A DNA stretch of 64,000 nt from Tetranychus cinnabarinus (lineage: Eukaryota > Arthropoda > Arachnida > Trombidiformes > Tetranychidae). Location: assembly GCA_022266195.1 (NCBI GenBank), contig WHVY01000004.1, positions 7,147,501 to 7,211,500 on the forward strand, read 5' to 3'. Position 1 is the first letter of the stretch. Each line of letters begins with the position of its first letter. Of this stretch, positions 45,901 through 59,811 are shown in pieces. The translations under genes were made by a program, and so were the position numbers. The notes below the pieces were generated by a model. It had not been told where the DNA came from and searched no databases. It saw nothing but the letters and a program-made list of their open reading frames with translations.

Positions 45901-48900
45901 CCTTCGGTTTTCCAAAGTATGATGAACGCAGTTGTTAATTTGTTTTGGTCTAACAGTCTGTTAACAGTGGGCTAAAAGTTGTTTCTGTTCATTCTGAATT
46001 TCATGGTTTTTCCATTGCTTTTCAATGGGAGAATCAGCAACTTTGAACTGAATTGCAATTAACGAAAACGCATCTCTTATTAAGATATGTCACTCGACGA
46101 GCTAGATTGAAAACTTGAGTGCTTCTTGATGACCTCACAATACTTTTCTGTACAATTTTTAAGATTCAAATAGATTTAATCATTGTCAGAAGATGGCGTT
46201 AAACTCTTTGATAGTGGTTTCTGATTTTGGCGGTTTCTTCATAAGATTAAGATGCAATAAAATAAAGTATAAAATCTTGACTTGATCTGATCTTGTTTAA
46301 TTAATTAATCATTAATTTTATCATTTTTTATTTTGATGTTATTCCATTATTTTTTACTGTGAATCAATGAGTAATTCTTATTTTCTATTTAACATGTTAA
46401 ATCTCAGTTATCAAACTAACGTTAATGTAAAGTTAATTTAAGGATAGCCTCTTGTTTTCTGTGTTACGCTCTGTCTGCATTTAACACAACTCAATCCATT
46501 GATTTAGCTATCAAAAAGGTTAATTTTGGTAATTTTAGTCCTTCTGTTCATCTCAAGGGCTTGGTTAACTTATTTATTTAGCTATTCGTTTCTCCTTTAA
46601 ACCTTTATCATCTGTGAACCAAATAGAAGCTAATCTATTTCTTGTGATTTTTACTTCAACTCTGTTTCAGTTTACTCAAAAGTATGAACAAAACCTGGAA
46701 AGTCAAAGGCCAAGAGAGACGAGGAACCATCAAGATGGAAACTTGGAAGATTACTAATTAATGAAAATCAAATATCTAATGCAACAACACCAAGCAATGG
46801 ACAAAGACAAAGATTTAAAGAGATGTTAACAAAAGCTTATATTACGTGATTTGTTTGAATAACAATTATAACTGTTATCATAACCCATTAGGACCATGTA
46901 ACTCATAATCGATATGAATAACAACCAGATTATGGTCATTAATTGATTAAAGTGAAAAGCCTAGATGAGCAAATGGAAGCTCAAAAGATATCATTTCTGT
47001 AGCATGGGCATTATAGTGAATTTCAGAGACAAAAAAATGCCTAATGATCAAGTAGGACCCAAATGGTATGTATTTTTAATAATAATTTACAGTTTTACAT
47101 GTAAAGACAAGCTGGATTTTTGTTTTTGCTAATCATATTATTATTACTTCTATAGGATGGCTAGAGTAACGATAAATCTGACTGGCTTGGTATTATAATG
47201 GGTAACAATGATTGCAATGGTTGAACATTATCATCAATAATGCTGGAATTGGTGAATACCATTAACATGGAGATGATTAGTCTATTGAACATCTAAACAT
47301 CATTAGCCACCATTGATCAGGGTAATAACAATATTATTAATTGAAGAATTGAATATGAAAAAAAATTATTGCCATGAAAATGTAATCTTGTAATTTATTT
47401 TGTTTTCCAGTTATTCTTGTGCCTGGTTCTTAACCCAATGTGTTTACCCAGATTTGTCAACTCTTTTTCTGGTTGGACCATAATTGATGATGATAGGCCA
47501 TTGTGATTGCTGATCTACATGTACATCGATTATTAACCTGATTGCAAGCAGATGAGAAACAAGAAATTCAAGATGAAACTGCTTAAATTGAGTGTATCGC
47601 ATTTCACTGTGCTATGGGTAAATGACCTTTTTCTTGCTTTATTTTTTTGTTCATATTGTTGTCATTTTTATGTTTAGTGTACTTAATCATTGTAATTGAG
47701 TAAAATAGATTTCAATGTTTGTTCATGTAATCATTTTGTCTTCTTTTTCTCTGTTTGTTTTACCCTTAACAGGCTCATCATCAACAATCAAGGCCCAATA
47801 TTGAATGGTTAAACAGAAATGCTAAACCTTTAACAGTCGATTATTAATCTTGCCTCGCAATCTGTATTTCTATGGTTAATAGAATTTCCAAGTCAATTTT
47901 AATTTATTTGAAGAGACAAATCGTTGCTGACAAAAGTTAATTGACCATGAAACCCAAACACAAGTTCACATCATATCACGGAGCAAAAATGCAATTCAAC
48001 AAATTACCAAGCAAATTACAATGCAAGATAAACTGGAATATATTGTCAACTTAAATTATTTTGTAATTGATTTGGTTAAATTGAGTGAAACAATTTGCAA
48101 AACAATGATCAACCAAAAAGGCGAAATTCAACATGAAAAGTAATGGGAAAAGGTTTCAACTTGCAGACTATACACATCTATATCAATTAAAACCATGGAT
48201 CAGTCGATGAACAATGTTACCGAACCGGTTCAAGTAAACAAAAACATATCTTATCAAAATCTATGGATAATAACATTAGGATTATTAGCATCGTGATGTT
48301 AAGAAAGCAAGAGGACAATTGAGATGTTAATGAAAACCCAAAAGATGTATGAAAATGTTTGCTGGTAAACAAAAACATGTGAACAAAAAAGATTCCCACA
48401 TTCATTTCATATTTCATTTTGCTTTCAAGTAAGTAATTCAAATATGAACACTTTTAGTTCAATGGTAACCTTTTCTTTTACTTTCATTTCATTTCATTTA
48501 GTATTCAACTTTCATACCAGGATTGGATTAAAACAATAAACTGTAAACAAGGTTATCCCAGAAGCGAAGGTTCCCTCAAGCTCACGACCAAATGTAACAA
48601 AGCAATTAATTAACTTAATTAAAACCTGTCTTGGTTAATTGTGAATCCAATGTGGGAAAAAAAGGAAAAGCCCAAAGTTGATTCTCCTTTCATCGCAAAA
48701 AAAGATCTAAAATTGAAAAATCTAACTGTTGGATCTATTATGGATGGCAAAATATTCACAATGTATTAATGTTATACTTTATACACCAAGGTATTACCTG
48801 GAAGCAGCCAAATTGGAACATTAAATTCATGTTGATCATGGAAACAAAAAGAAATGGCTTCAACAATGTTATAACAAAGACTTGGACCAACAATTGAATT

Positions 48901-49761
48901 TTGATAAGCTCAAATAATGTGTACAATTAGACACAATGTTATGATGACAATTGAGTTTATTATAATAAACCGATAGATGATTGACTCTAATTGAGAGTAA
49001 ATCTTGAAATTGTCAAAAGCAAAAGACGCAAACCAAGTTAATTGTATAATGTCAAATGAACATTTAATCAGGTTGATTAAACCTTTTTTTTCAATTTCAA
49101 GGTTATCAATAATATTTCATTCTGTTACTAAAAAAGACATCAAGTTCTACAATGAACAGAATCATGATGAAAATGTTGATGATGAACAAGAATATATAAG
49201 AAGACAAAATTAAGATGAAAAGACAGGAAAAACCAAGATTTTAGTTTCTATTAGATACAACTTTTTGCTCCTTCTTCAATCGACTTCAACACACTCATCA
49301 TCATGATGATCATCTTTATCCTTATTCTCACCGATGCGCATGTTTCCATGATTAACAGAACTTTCAGTTTCTTTCATTTCTTCAACTTCATTTGAAGTCT
49401 CAAATTAACAGAGTAAAGTCACACTTCATTAAAGATTGTCAAATACTTTATTTTAACAACTTAACCATTACCATTACTCATCAAACTTAATAACAATTTT
49501 CATCATTTTCATCTTCATCTGTAACAATATCATGAAATGTTTCCCTTTTTCAGTCCAAAAATCATCTTAAAATGTCTACTCTTTATGTTGACCAATTTTA
49601 TACTTGAACCTCATAAGTGACAATCAAATTTGATCAATTTAACAATAGGTGACAATTGATCATTTAAACTGGATTTGAAAGCAAACGATTAAACACACAG
49701 TCAATTGCGAAAAGATAAAAATTGGAATAAATTGTTGAACTTTTGTACAGCAGAAAAAGCA
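45901..49761. other. No supported gene; possible SDR remnants
   Basis: 47,160-47,330 translates in pieces to RVTINLTGLV and NIIINNAGIG, and 47,505-47,530 to VIADLH. All are words typical of short-chain dehydrogenases, but they are interrupted and out of canonical order. A good acceptor (cttcaactctgtttcag, about 46,670) precedes 24-28 open codons. None of this is enough to call a gene. 49,004-49,213 is open but unrecognised. Confidence 0.35.
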
Positions 49762-50408
49762 ATGGAATTATTAATCAATTCATCAATGATTCCAATTGTT
49801 AAAGATTGGAAAAGTTTATGTGCATTCGAGAATACCCAAGTGTCTTCATCATCTCTATCAAGTTCATCTGAATCTTCATCACCCTTTTCATCTTCATCAT
49901 CATCATCCTTTGAGTGCATCGATTTAATAACCTTTCTCAACAAATCTGACCTGGAAAGCCTTTTAACTCTGTATAATGATTCACTGGTTACCGACCCATC
50001 CTTTGCCTTTGCCTCGTCCGTGTCCTCATCCATCTCAGGTTCATCTTTTACTTCATCCTCTGCCTCTTCAGCTTCAGCTGGAAGCAGTAAATTTGTACCC
50101 GAACTTGTGGTCCAAGTCATTTGGTCCATTGTCTTTGGACTAATGATACTGGTTGCCATGGTGGGAAACACGACAGTCATCTGGATTGTCACTGGTCACC
50201 GAAAAATGAGAACAGTGACCAATGTTTTCCTTCTCAATTTGACCATTGCCGATCTCATTATGGCCACTTTCAATGGTGTCTTTAATTTTGTTTACATGCT
50301 TCACTCTCACTGGCCTTTCGGTCAAACCTATTGTAAGATTAACAACTTCATTGCCAATGTAACAGTCGCCTCATCTGTATTCACCATTACAGCAACATCC
50401 ATTGACAG
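49762..50408 (+). CDS. Tachykinin-receptor-like GPCR, first coding exon
   Basis: From ATG 49,762 the exon encodes 215 residues plus two bases, ending at a GTAAGC donor (50,409) inside the Arg codon of the DR(Y) motif (phase 2). The extracellular N-terminus (about 105 residues) is Ser/Ala-rich with N-glycosylation sequons (NSS, NKS, NDS). TM1 is IWSIVFGLMILVAMVGNT, with the conserved Asn. Then come IVTGHRKMRTVTNVFLLN, TM2 LNLTIADLIMAT, HWPFGQTYCKINNF (conserved Trp and disulfide Cys) and TM3 ending FTITATSIDR. This wording matches insect TkR86C/natalisin-type tachykinin receptors, Gq-coupled plasma-membrane receptors for neuropeptides. TM4-7 are not found downstream within the window. Open frames on the opposite strand are shadows. 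Confidence 0.85.
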
Positions 50409-53400
50409 GTAAGCCTCAAACCAGTCTAACCAAATAAACTAAAAGGTAAACTTTACTCCCAGTATTAGACTACACTCGACTCTAGACACTTTGACTTACA
50501 AACTTGACTTGACACAAATTCAAGCCACTTAATGTGCGCTTGAAAAAAAGTCTTAATCATTTGCTGAAAATCTTGCAATTCATCTTTTCCGTTCCAATGT
50601 TCACAACAATTCATCAATGCTTGCAATATTTTTGACAGATTGTTGATTCTGTCATTAATTTGATAATCTTTACCGATTGATGTATTATTCTTGTTGTAAC
50701 TCTCTCATTGATTGATACCTCAAGTGTATGTTTACCCTGTTAATCAACCTGAAAAACGGTTTAATCAACATTTTAATTGAAATTACCGAACACAAAAAAG
50801 GTATTCTCTCGAGTAGTTAACAAATTTTGCTTTTACATAACATTTATTTTCCTCGCTTTTCGCCTTTACTTTGCAATATGAATAACATTTCCGATGAAAT
50901 TATTTCCGTCTTGTTAATGATCTTTAATCCATTCTCTGTGGTAAACAATCATCATTATCGTCATCAGACTAATGATGTATTCCCAATCATTGCTCATGTA
51001 ATTACATTATATAATTGTTTTGCTAACAGTGTTGTGAACAACAATGTTGATCATTTATTAATTTCTCATTCATTTGGAAACCAACTCTTACCTTCATTAA
51101 TTCAATCTCATTTCACCGCTTCTCTAAACATTTCAAGTTAATAAATCATTTAATCACAAGAAAGATTAACCGCTAAGCCTCAGATTAGTCAGATCAATTG
51201 AATCGTAATAAAGTAAACATTTTCCAGCAAACAGTAAACTCAAAGCAGATCGATAAGTCCATTTAGACCGCTGGTCATTAGCAGTTAAATCAAATTTGTA
51301 AAGCTCAATGGAAATGCCTATTCAGATTGCATCGACTTAACCATTGATATCCTCAAAATTATCAGCCTTTTGTCACATTAATGGTGCAAAATAACTCGAT
51401 GATGGAAACTCAAACTGGATGAAATGTGAAAATCTGACAATCTTTTGAAAAGAAATAAAATTTTATCAGTTTTAAATCGAGTCTCAAAAGATGGATTTAG
51501 TCAAATGTTTCAATCCGATTATCATTTTACATATTATGTTAAACCTTTGATTCTAGTGAATGTTAACCTTTTCAGTTGACTTAATATTTTTGTATTAAAA
51601 TATAATAAAATCTGGTTAAATCAAAATCATAATCTCAGTAGTTATCCAATTATTTGACAAGTGTTACAATAATAATTGAAAAATAATGAGCAAGACTTGA
51701 AAGGTTTTACGCCTTTACTGGTAAATGGGTTCAGTTTATGAGCCTTAATAATTTACTTTTGGTGTGATGAGTGAAGATATCTTTGAATTTTGTCCTTTCA
51801 TCAACTCATAACAAGCTTGTTTAATGGCTCTTGACATAAAGGTAAATTTAGCTTCACCTACGACCTGAGTAAAGTTAACCTTTCAACACATTTCTTGGTT
51901 ACTTCATGAAACCAAGATGTAAATGGAAGCTCATGAAAAGTTCATGGCTCAGGCGATCATGGCGATGGTTCATTAAATTTATTTTTTGCTAAAACTTCTA
52001 TTCTTGATGTGTGAGAATCGCCACTGAAAATGTTGTCTCAATTGAAATTGAATTTAAATTTATTGATAAAACACTTGAATGGTATTATGGATGAATAAAT
52101 TCTGATTACCTTGAAAATTGCGCAGTCATGAGTCTGGAAATCACAAAATCCATTATCAACAGCATTCATCGAACGTGCAATGTTTAAAATCTTCTGTTGA
52201 ATGGTTACTTGACGCTAAATTATTTCTTCAAGTATTTGCACATTTTGTACATTTGCACACAACTTTTAACCTAAATCTTTCAATTTACAAATTGTGTTTC
52301 AAGAATTTAAATTTTTATAAAAACACATTTTCTATCAAATTTAGTCAAATTTTGTTCCATTTCATTTTACCGAAAATCCAAATTGATGCTTGGCTCATGG
52401 TGAGATTTGAAAAGCTTTGAATAAATATCCCAAAATGAGCAGAAAAAAGTTCAAAATCAAAAATTAAGCGTTTCCAGATTCAAGTTTCTAGAGTTTGGAG
52501 AAAAAACATTCAAAATTTTACCGAACATTTTCATGGAAACGAAAAAGAAGAAAACCAAAATTTGAAAATTAAGAGATTGTCTGAAAAGGATTTCGAAGTA
52601 AACAAATTGCATGATTTCATTAGAGTTTTGAGAAAAGAAAAATGTTCATATTTGGATAGATTCTGAACATTGACATCGAAATGAAATGATCCGTAATTTC
52701 CCCAATAAAAACATTCTATCAACTTTGTGCACACCTTTTCCTCCAAAACTTCAAATCGCCAAACAACTTGAGAGTAACATTGAATAGGAATACGATTGAC
52801 TTTAAAAACGTCTTACAAATGTTTTGATGAGAATTGCATTCAAAGATTTTATTTTCGAATTTCGGGGAAACAGAAATATCCAAAAGTTGACCGATTCTGA
52901 ATATTTACATCGAAACAAAATGACTTTTCCAGCAACATTTATTCAAAATCTCCAAAACTCCTAAGTTAACAGAACTGAATAGGAATACGATAAAATTTTA
53001 AATTGTTTTAATCGTCTCAACGAATTGCATTCGAATTTCGAAGTCGATTAAAAATCGGATAAACTACAAGATAAACATCGATCATGATGGGCACTTTGAT
53101 AGGCAAACAAAAAGCCTAAACAAAGAATCGATTTAAAATAAGTTATAGCCATTATTAATGAATATTAGTGAAAAAGCTTTACATTAAAGTTAATGGGCAA
53201 AGTTAAACTTTAACGCGAAACTAAAGTTAAACCCAAATCTCAAGATAAATTGTTGCAAAATGTTTTCTTCTTCAACTGTACTTAGGTTTGGTATTTCAAA
53301 TGTTATCGTAACAATCATCATCATGATGATGGAGTTTAGCACCATGAGAAAGACAAATAGACAAGAATAGGAAAAAGCAAAATAAAAGTTGAGACATTTT

Positions 53401-56400
53401 GCTTTTCTTGCCTTTTTGAAGGCGCAAAAAGCCAAAAAACAAAACAAGAGTCAAACGTGAACAAAATGAAATGACACTCATCTAACTGTTAACACTTGCA
53501 GAAAATTGATATTAAAAATCCAAAAATGATTGCCTCCTCACGAGCTTCAAAATCTCATGGAACAAGATATTGATTTCAAAAGTTGAAAACCTTTAACCCA
53601 TTGACATCTACCTTTAGTCTCATCCTTGTCAAGCTATCATTGAGATTTCCATTGAAACGAAATTCAATCAAAACCAATTTCATTCATTACCACGATTAGC
53701 ATATTTATGCTTTGTTTTGTTTTCCAGTAAAAGTTTAACATTTCATTCAATTTGATTTCACCAATAAACACCTGAAAAGCCAATATAATGACATTTTTGC
53801 AAATAAAACGCATTTTCATCTCATTGGTAAAACCTGAGCGTTTTATGTTTCAATTTGGACAATCATATTGTCTGGAAATGATGAAACTTTTACTTCTTTT
53901 TTCAGTCCTTTTGCCATCTTCTTGGAGTTTTTATTTTCATTAAAAATATTACCTGAAAGGATAATGATCAATCATTTTTCGAGCAATGAAAATGCCTCAT
54001 AACCTGAAGGCTTTTCTTCAGGTAATTTTGTCGACAATTTTTTTGTTTCCATGTTTATCTTTCCTTCCAATCATTCCAATCGTTTCAATCAACATCATTC
54101 CCTACAAGCTTAACGTCTTAATCTTGAACCTGTTATTGCCATTTCATCCCATTGTTATTAATAATAACCATTTTTCATGCTTTGCAATATTAGTATTAAT
54201 GCGTTAGCTTTAGTTTTTCATTTATTTTTCACTCAATGGGCAACATTTTGCAGCCTTTAATCGCCTTCTTTTCACCCATTTTTCATCTTCATATTCAAAG
54301 TTAATAATCTTGTGGCTGAGGTTCCTTTAAAACAATAAGATTTGATTTTGAATCACAATTCTCAGGCTTGTTATTGTCATAAATAGCACTTCATTTAGGT
54401 TTAATAAGTAGAGTTAATTTGATTCTGATAAACTCATTTCAGTCATAATTTTTTCGTTCGTTTAAAGACTTTTGCCAGTTTTGTCTAGCCAAAGGCAAGC
54501 TGGAACCAATAAAGTCGAGGTAAAACGTCTTGTTTGTTCAACTTGCGAATTGAAACATTCAAGATTTCAGATATTTATCCATTAATATACATTTACTTTC
54601 TTGGCTCAACATTAGGAGGCAAGAAAGTCATTGACAAACATTAGGAATAACATTTTGAACAATTTAACCAAATGTAGCAAAATAGAGATTCCAAGTTGAA
54701 TTGGAAATTAAGAAATCTTAATCTATTATTTAATTGTATTAAAGAGAGAAACTTATTCAATGATAATCTGAATAATTGACTGAGTTGTAATCATTATTTC
54801 AATACATTAAAGGAATTGAGGGAAACATGGGAAAGAGTTTGAAACCATTTTCAATATGCAAGTTAAACAAAAGGCTAACATCAACAGTTTTGATGTATAA
54901 TCAATAGCGACCAATGAATAGTTGATGAAGACCAGAAGTTGAAATATGTTAATTATTGATCCTTGAGAAGCAAATGTCCATTTACATTGACCAGTGAGCA
55001 ACCATCAAAAGCTGTAGACGTAAGGATAATCGGATTCACAGGTCTAAACATGAGAATCACAGTTTCACACAAATGAACTTGAAAATGGATGACAATGTTA
55101 ATGGAAGCCCAAAAGTAGCCAGAAATGTCCAGAATTTAGTTGCTGATTTACATCATTTGTGATGCATTCCAAGATTATATTACATTTCATGTCATCAATT
55201 TACTTCTCAAATGAAGATAATTATTTCTGTTGACACTCACAGTTATTAACATGCAACTGCGCCAAATAGCAATAATGCAATTTATCATTGTTCATGACTT
55301 TTGTATTCAATATTCAAATTACATGGGATTCAACTGGTATTGATTGATTCGCCGAGATGAAAGAAGCCAAAAGAAGAAATAACAGGAATTAAGGAATCTA
55401 ATCAACTAGTGAACAATACAAATCAATGATCAACATTCATGTTGGCCAACGCTATTGTATCAAAATACACAATTCAGATTCAAGAATATTTTCGTTTCAC
55501 ATTTTCCCAACGGAATATGTTGGAATATGAAAAAAAGATGAAAATTCTGTTAAAAGTTGAGTAATTTTCTCAACATTTTCAGCCTTTACTTGTAAATTTT
55601 ACTCTCGATTTTGGTTAAACTTGAATCATCGAGAATTTAAATTAAACTTGAGTTGAGTGTTGAATTGTCTTCAGAAGTTTCTTGAGATTTTCTCAAAGTT
55701 TTGTTGTGAAATTTTGCATCATGCATTTGAAAAGTGAAAAGATTGATTAGTTTGAAAGATTGTTTTTCACAGGCAAAGGCTATCGTGAGATTTCACGATC
55801 AATTGAAAAGATGAAGGATTAGATGAAGAGGAAAGCAATTTAATCAACTGCTTTCAATCCAATTATCCTAACAATACAATGTTCAACACACAATCTGGAC
55901 AAGATTCAATTTGAATGTAAAAATTTTTCATGTAATCTGAATTTATATTAATGAGCTTATAGCTTTGATTTTGTCAACAACAAAACCAATTTAAATTGAA
56001 AAAGGAAAGAAACCGTAAAGAGTTTAGATTAAACTTTGTTTTTCAGTTCAATTCTTATCATGAAACATCAGAACAATCAAAATTGAAAACAAAATGTTGA
56101 CCCAAAAAGCAAAAGGCAACAAAATTGAATAAATTTACCTCCAAACTTCAAATTTTTGATTCTCGACTTTCTGGTAAAAATTCTCATTATTTCATCCAAA
56201 GACAGTTTCCATTGAATAGTCATAAATCATGGCAAATCATTTCAATTACCCTTATGATTAATTTCCGTATTAATCTGCCGTTTGTCCTCACATGTTCCCA
56301 AGTCCATCATTACAGTTAATCTTCAATTGCGACTAATTGAATAACTGGAACTTTTGATGAAAAAGAGAGAGAAATAAATAGCAATCGAAAACAATTTCAT

Positions 56401-59300
56401 CTCATTTTCATCCATTCCCTATCATTAGATAATTGTCAATTGATCATATAAGACATTAAATGCTGCAAAATGGTTATAAAAGAGTAAAAATGAAAATCTT
56501 TTTCAACCTCTTTTTTGCTTGATGAAAGCATTCAATGATAAATTGAGTTGAAAAGCATTACCTTGCTCGAGTTGATACAAACGATTCAGATGATTGTTAA
56601 CCTGATGATCCATTGATGATTATTAAAGTAACTTGATTAAAGCTTCTCATGCTAATTGAGTTTTTCGGTGTTGCTTTTGGTTGACAAACAAAGTAAAACA
56701 TGTAACCAAATCAACTCTGTAACACAAGTAAAATGAATAACTATGAAGAAGGGTTGAAGCGATAGTCGCAAATTAACCATCATTTACTTAACAACGAATA
56801 AAGAAGTTAATTGTTAACCTTAACCTGAATAAAGTCAAACAAAGTACACCTTGCATCATATCATTCCATGTGAACATTATCATTCCCAGTTAAATGTCAT
56901 GTTGAATGTTCAAGATTAAAATGCTCAAAAGAATAGGAAAAGAGAGGAAAGAAAAGGAAAAACCGTTTCTTCTGCTCAACCAATAAGATGAAAAAAGATG
57001 AGAACAGGGATGAGAATGAAGATGGGAATGAAGATGATGAAGGAGTGACACTTGCACTCTGTTGTTTCACAATTTTCATGGTATATAAATTAGTTATAAC
57101 AGTGACTTGTCACAACGTTTACTTGGCAACATGTGACTCGCCATTCTGGGAGTAAATATTGTTGGCAATATTATTGAAATGAAAGCGATAATAAATTGAT
57201 CCGTTTTTTTTCAAATTATTGTTATAGATATTATTATATTTTTGTTGACCATTTTGTTTGCTTGTCCAGCTTTCCTTATTCCTCTGTTGACATTATTTTC
57301 AACTTTACTTTTTACTCTCTTTTCCATTCCTTGTTTCCAATGTTTATCCTTTTCTCAGTGCGCCCATTGTTGCCTTTCCATTGTTATCCCTCTCCACTTC
57401 AATATCCAGCTATTCATTCCGAATCAAGAACTTCTGTCAAAAGAATCAGTGAAACTGGTTAACAGTTATGAAAATTTGTGTGCCCATTAATGTGCCCTAC
57501 TAAACTGGGCACAATAATCATGGAAATCATTAAATTGTTTTCACTCTCCAAATTTTCTTCAACTTGTTTCAAACTCTTTTCTGTTTAATCATCAACTTTT
57601 GTTAACATTTCCGTTGGATCATTTTGGGTCAACTTTGAGTTAGGAATGAGCAGAAACTAATGATGAACTTGATATTCTTGGTTTGTAATTGAAGTCAATA
57701 TTGAAATGAGTAAATTAATTTCAATCAATCAATCTTGTCTTTTCAATCTTTCTTTTTTTCGTCACTCTTTGCATTTCACCAACTGTCGTTGGCTGAACAA
57801 TTGTTGTGACAAAAATGTTTTTTTGCTGCTTTTTTGTTCAATTTTTTACTCTTTTTCATCACAATTCCGTCGGGATTTTGGTTTAAAGTGTTTGACGTCA
57901 AAATCAAAATGTTATTGCTTTCTATTGAGCTATCACTTTGATTCAGCTTTGAATTTTAACCTTTTAAATATCATTTAACTTTTTATATTCACACTTGTAC
58001 TGCCAATGTTACTTTAAATAACTCCTTTCTCAGTTTGGAAAAAGTTGAACTCAGAATAGAACAGAAAAGTTCTGTAAAAAATGAACATTCAAACACTTCA
58101 AGAATCTGATCATTAACATGGTCAATCATGTTCTTGCAATCTTTCAATTGTTTCTAATTCTTAAAACCGAATATTGATTTACTTTTCCTTGAAATTGCAT
58201 TTTAATCGATTCAGTTTTCATTGCTTCTATCAACAGTTCATTCCCATGAAAACGCATTGAAAAGGCTTAAAATTCTGAAACTCTTTATTCGAAAAGCTGT
58301 TAATTTTCTTGTCTAATATCAATTGTGGCATATTAGCATCAAGTTATCATCAGATTTATCATGGCTTTAACTGTCAAAATTCAATTATTCAAATTTCATC
58401 CATTTTCTGACTCTGTTTTCCCAAAAATATAACAAAGTTGTCAACTTGAACTCGATAGAGTTTGAATGAAAAATTCACTGTTCATTGATTAATGGTTGAA
58501 TCAATTTTATAGTCAAAAATGTATACAACAAGTCGCTGAATTATTAACTTGATATTTAACAGATTAGTTGGTTTCCTTTATAAAAGCCAATAACAAAAGC
58601 TGATAACCTTTAAACTCATAAATAAAAGATTTTGAATTTACCAAGTTTTGTCATCTAATTCAATTGTTATTAAAGTTGAATATCAACATAATGGGTTCAT
58701 AATGGGTGAAATTTACTCATTGATAATAAGACTTTTCATTCAACTTGATTCTCACAAAAGGATAACAAAAATGTAAAACAAAAATCCCAACAAACCGCAG
58801 ATTATTTGTGACAATTGGAATGAAAAATTATCTGAAAAATGATGGAAAAATTTGTTCCAATTAATTGTTCGACGTGACAAAACAGTGTGACAAAACTCTG
58901 CACATGATAATGTCACTGTTCAGTTAATATCAATAAAATGAAGACTAAGATGAAGAACTGAAAATTATGAGGTGAAACTCCTGAAGAGTCTGATCGTTCA
59001 GAGAATGTAGAGTTATAAGAATAAAGATTCAAACCATAAAAGGAAACAAGAAATTTGTTGGTTAGAGTTCGAAGTATTCGTAAAACCAAAAATGAATTTT
59101 GAATAACTGAGTGATTTTAAAGGTTGCAAAGTCAATCCTTTCCACAAAACTTTATTGAACCTTATTTTGAGTCAGAATATTTTCACCCACATTCATATCA
59201 AATCAAAGGAATCAATGCAAAAGCCAATTTAAAGTATAAATTTGAGACTCCAATGGGTTTGTGGACATAAAAATAAACCATTTAACCAATCGAACAACTT
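50409..59300. other. Probable first intron of the GPCR; no exon identified
   Basis: No exon beginning with the rest of DRY and no TM4-TM7 motif (W in TM4, CWxP, NPxxY) was found on the plus strand. The DNA is AT-rich, with scattered chance open frames (50,827-51,141; 52,118-52,420; 57,196-57,490; 57,706-57,978) lacking domains. If the gene is intact, its intron exceeds 13.5 kb. Confidence 0.45.
52640..53050 (+). repeat. Diverged tandem duplication, period about 240 bp
   Basis: 'gattctgaacattgacatcgaaatgaaatga' (52,660) matches 'gattctgaatatttacatcgaaacaaaatga' (52,893). 'gaataggaatacgat' occurs at 52,782 and 52,978, and 'gaattgcattc(a/g)aa' at 52,830 and 53,021. The unit has no ORF and is noncoding. 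Confidence 0.6.
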
Positions 59301-59720
59301 TTATGGTCGGTAGTTTTCGATGAAATCGCGTTGAAAGTTTAAACTTAAACCAATTTCTGTACAATTATGTTTAGATTTAGATTCTATAAAATTTATTTTT
59401 CTAATGTAATTTGCAACAGTTAACCAGAAAATGGACTTATTGCAAGAGATAAAATTTCCGGCTCGTGTACATCAAGTTACTACGATTTTTGGTTAAAGCT
59501 TTTATTTCGAGTGAATAAACAGTAGAAGAGTTTTAACTTATTTTTAGCGACACAAATAGCTAATAAACATGAATGACCAAACAGTTTCTCCGATCTATTG
59601 ACGGTTCTCTTAATTTTGGCTAATATGCTCACAACTTGGAGCCTCAATACTTCGTAACGATAGCTCTTAAGATTCTTTCATCGATTTTCATGTTAACTCT
59701 TACCTGTGATGATATATAAA
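59300..59720 (+). repeat. Diverged relative of the 59.8-61.2 kb foldback arm
   Basis: 'gttttcgatgaaatcgcgttgaaagttt', 'taaccagaaaatgg', 'gcttttatttcgag' and 'gagcctcaatacttcgtaacgatagct' line up with the left arm at 59,992-60,345 and with 7,842-8,075. The three sites define one dispersed repeat family. Confidence 0.6.
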
Positions 59721-59811
59721 TGCCTAAGATCATTCAAGATACGCAATTTAAGTCATAACATTGTATTAATTAAGTTAAATGCGTTATAAAAGTAAATGCT
59801 TATTCAGTTTG

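Noticed and set aside
49701..50325. Minus-strand open frame 49,701-50,192 (acidic, EDEDE-rich) and 50,140-50,325
   Set aside because: Antisense of the Ser-rich N-terminus and first helices of the GPCR exon.
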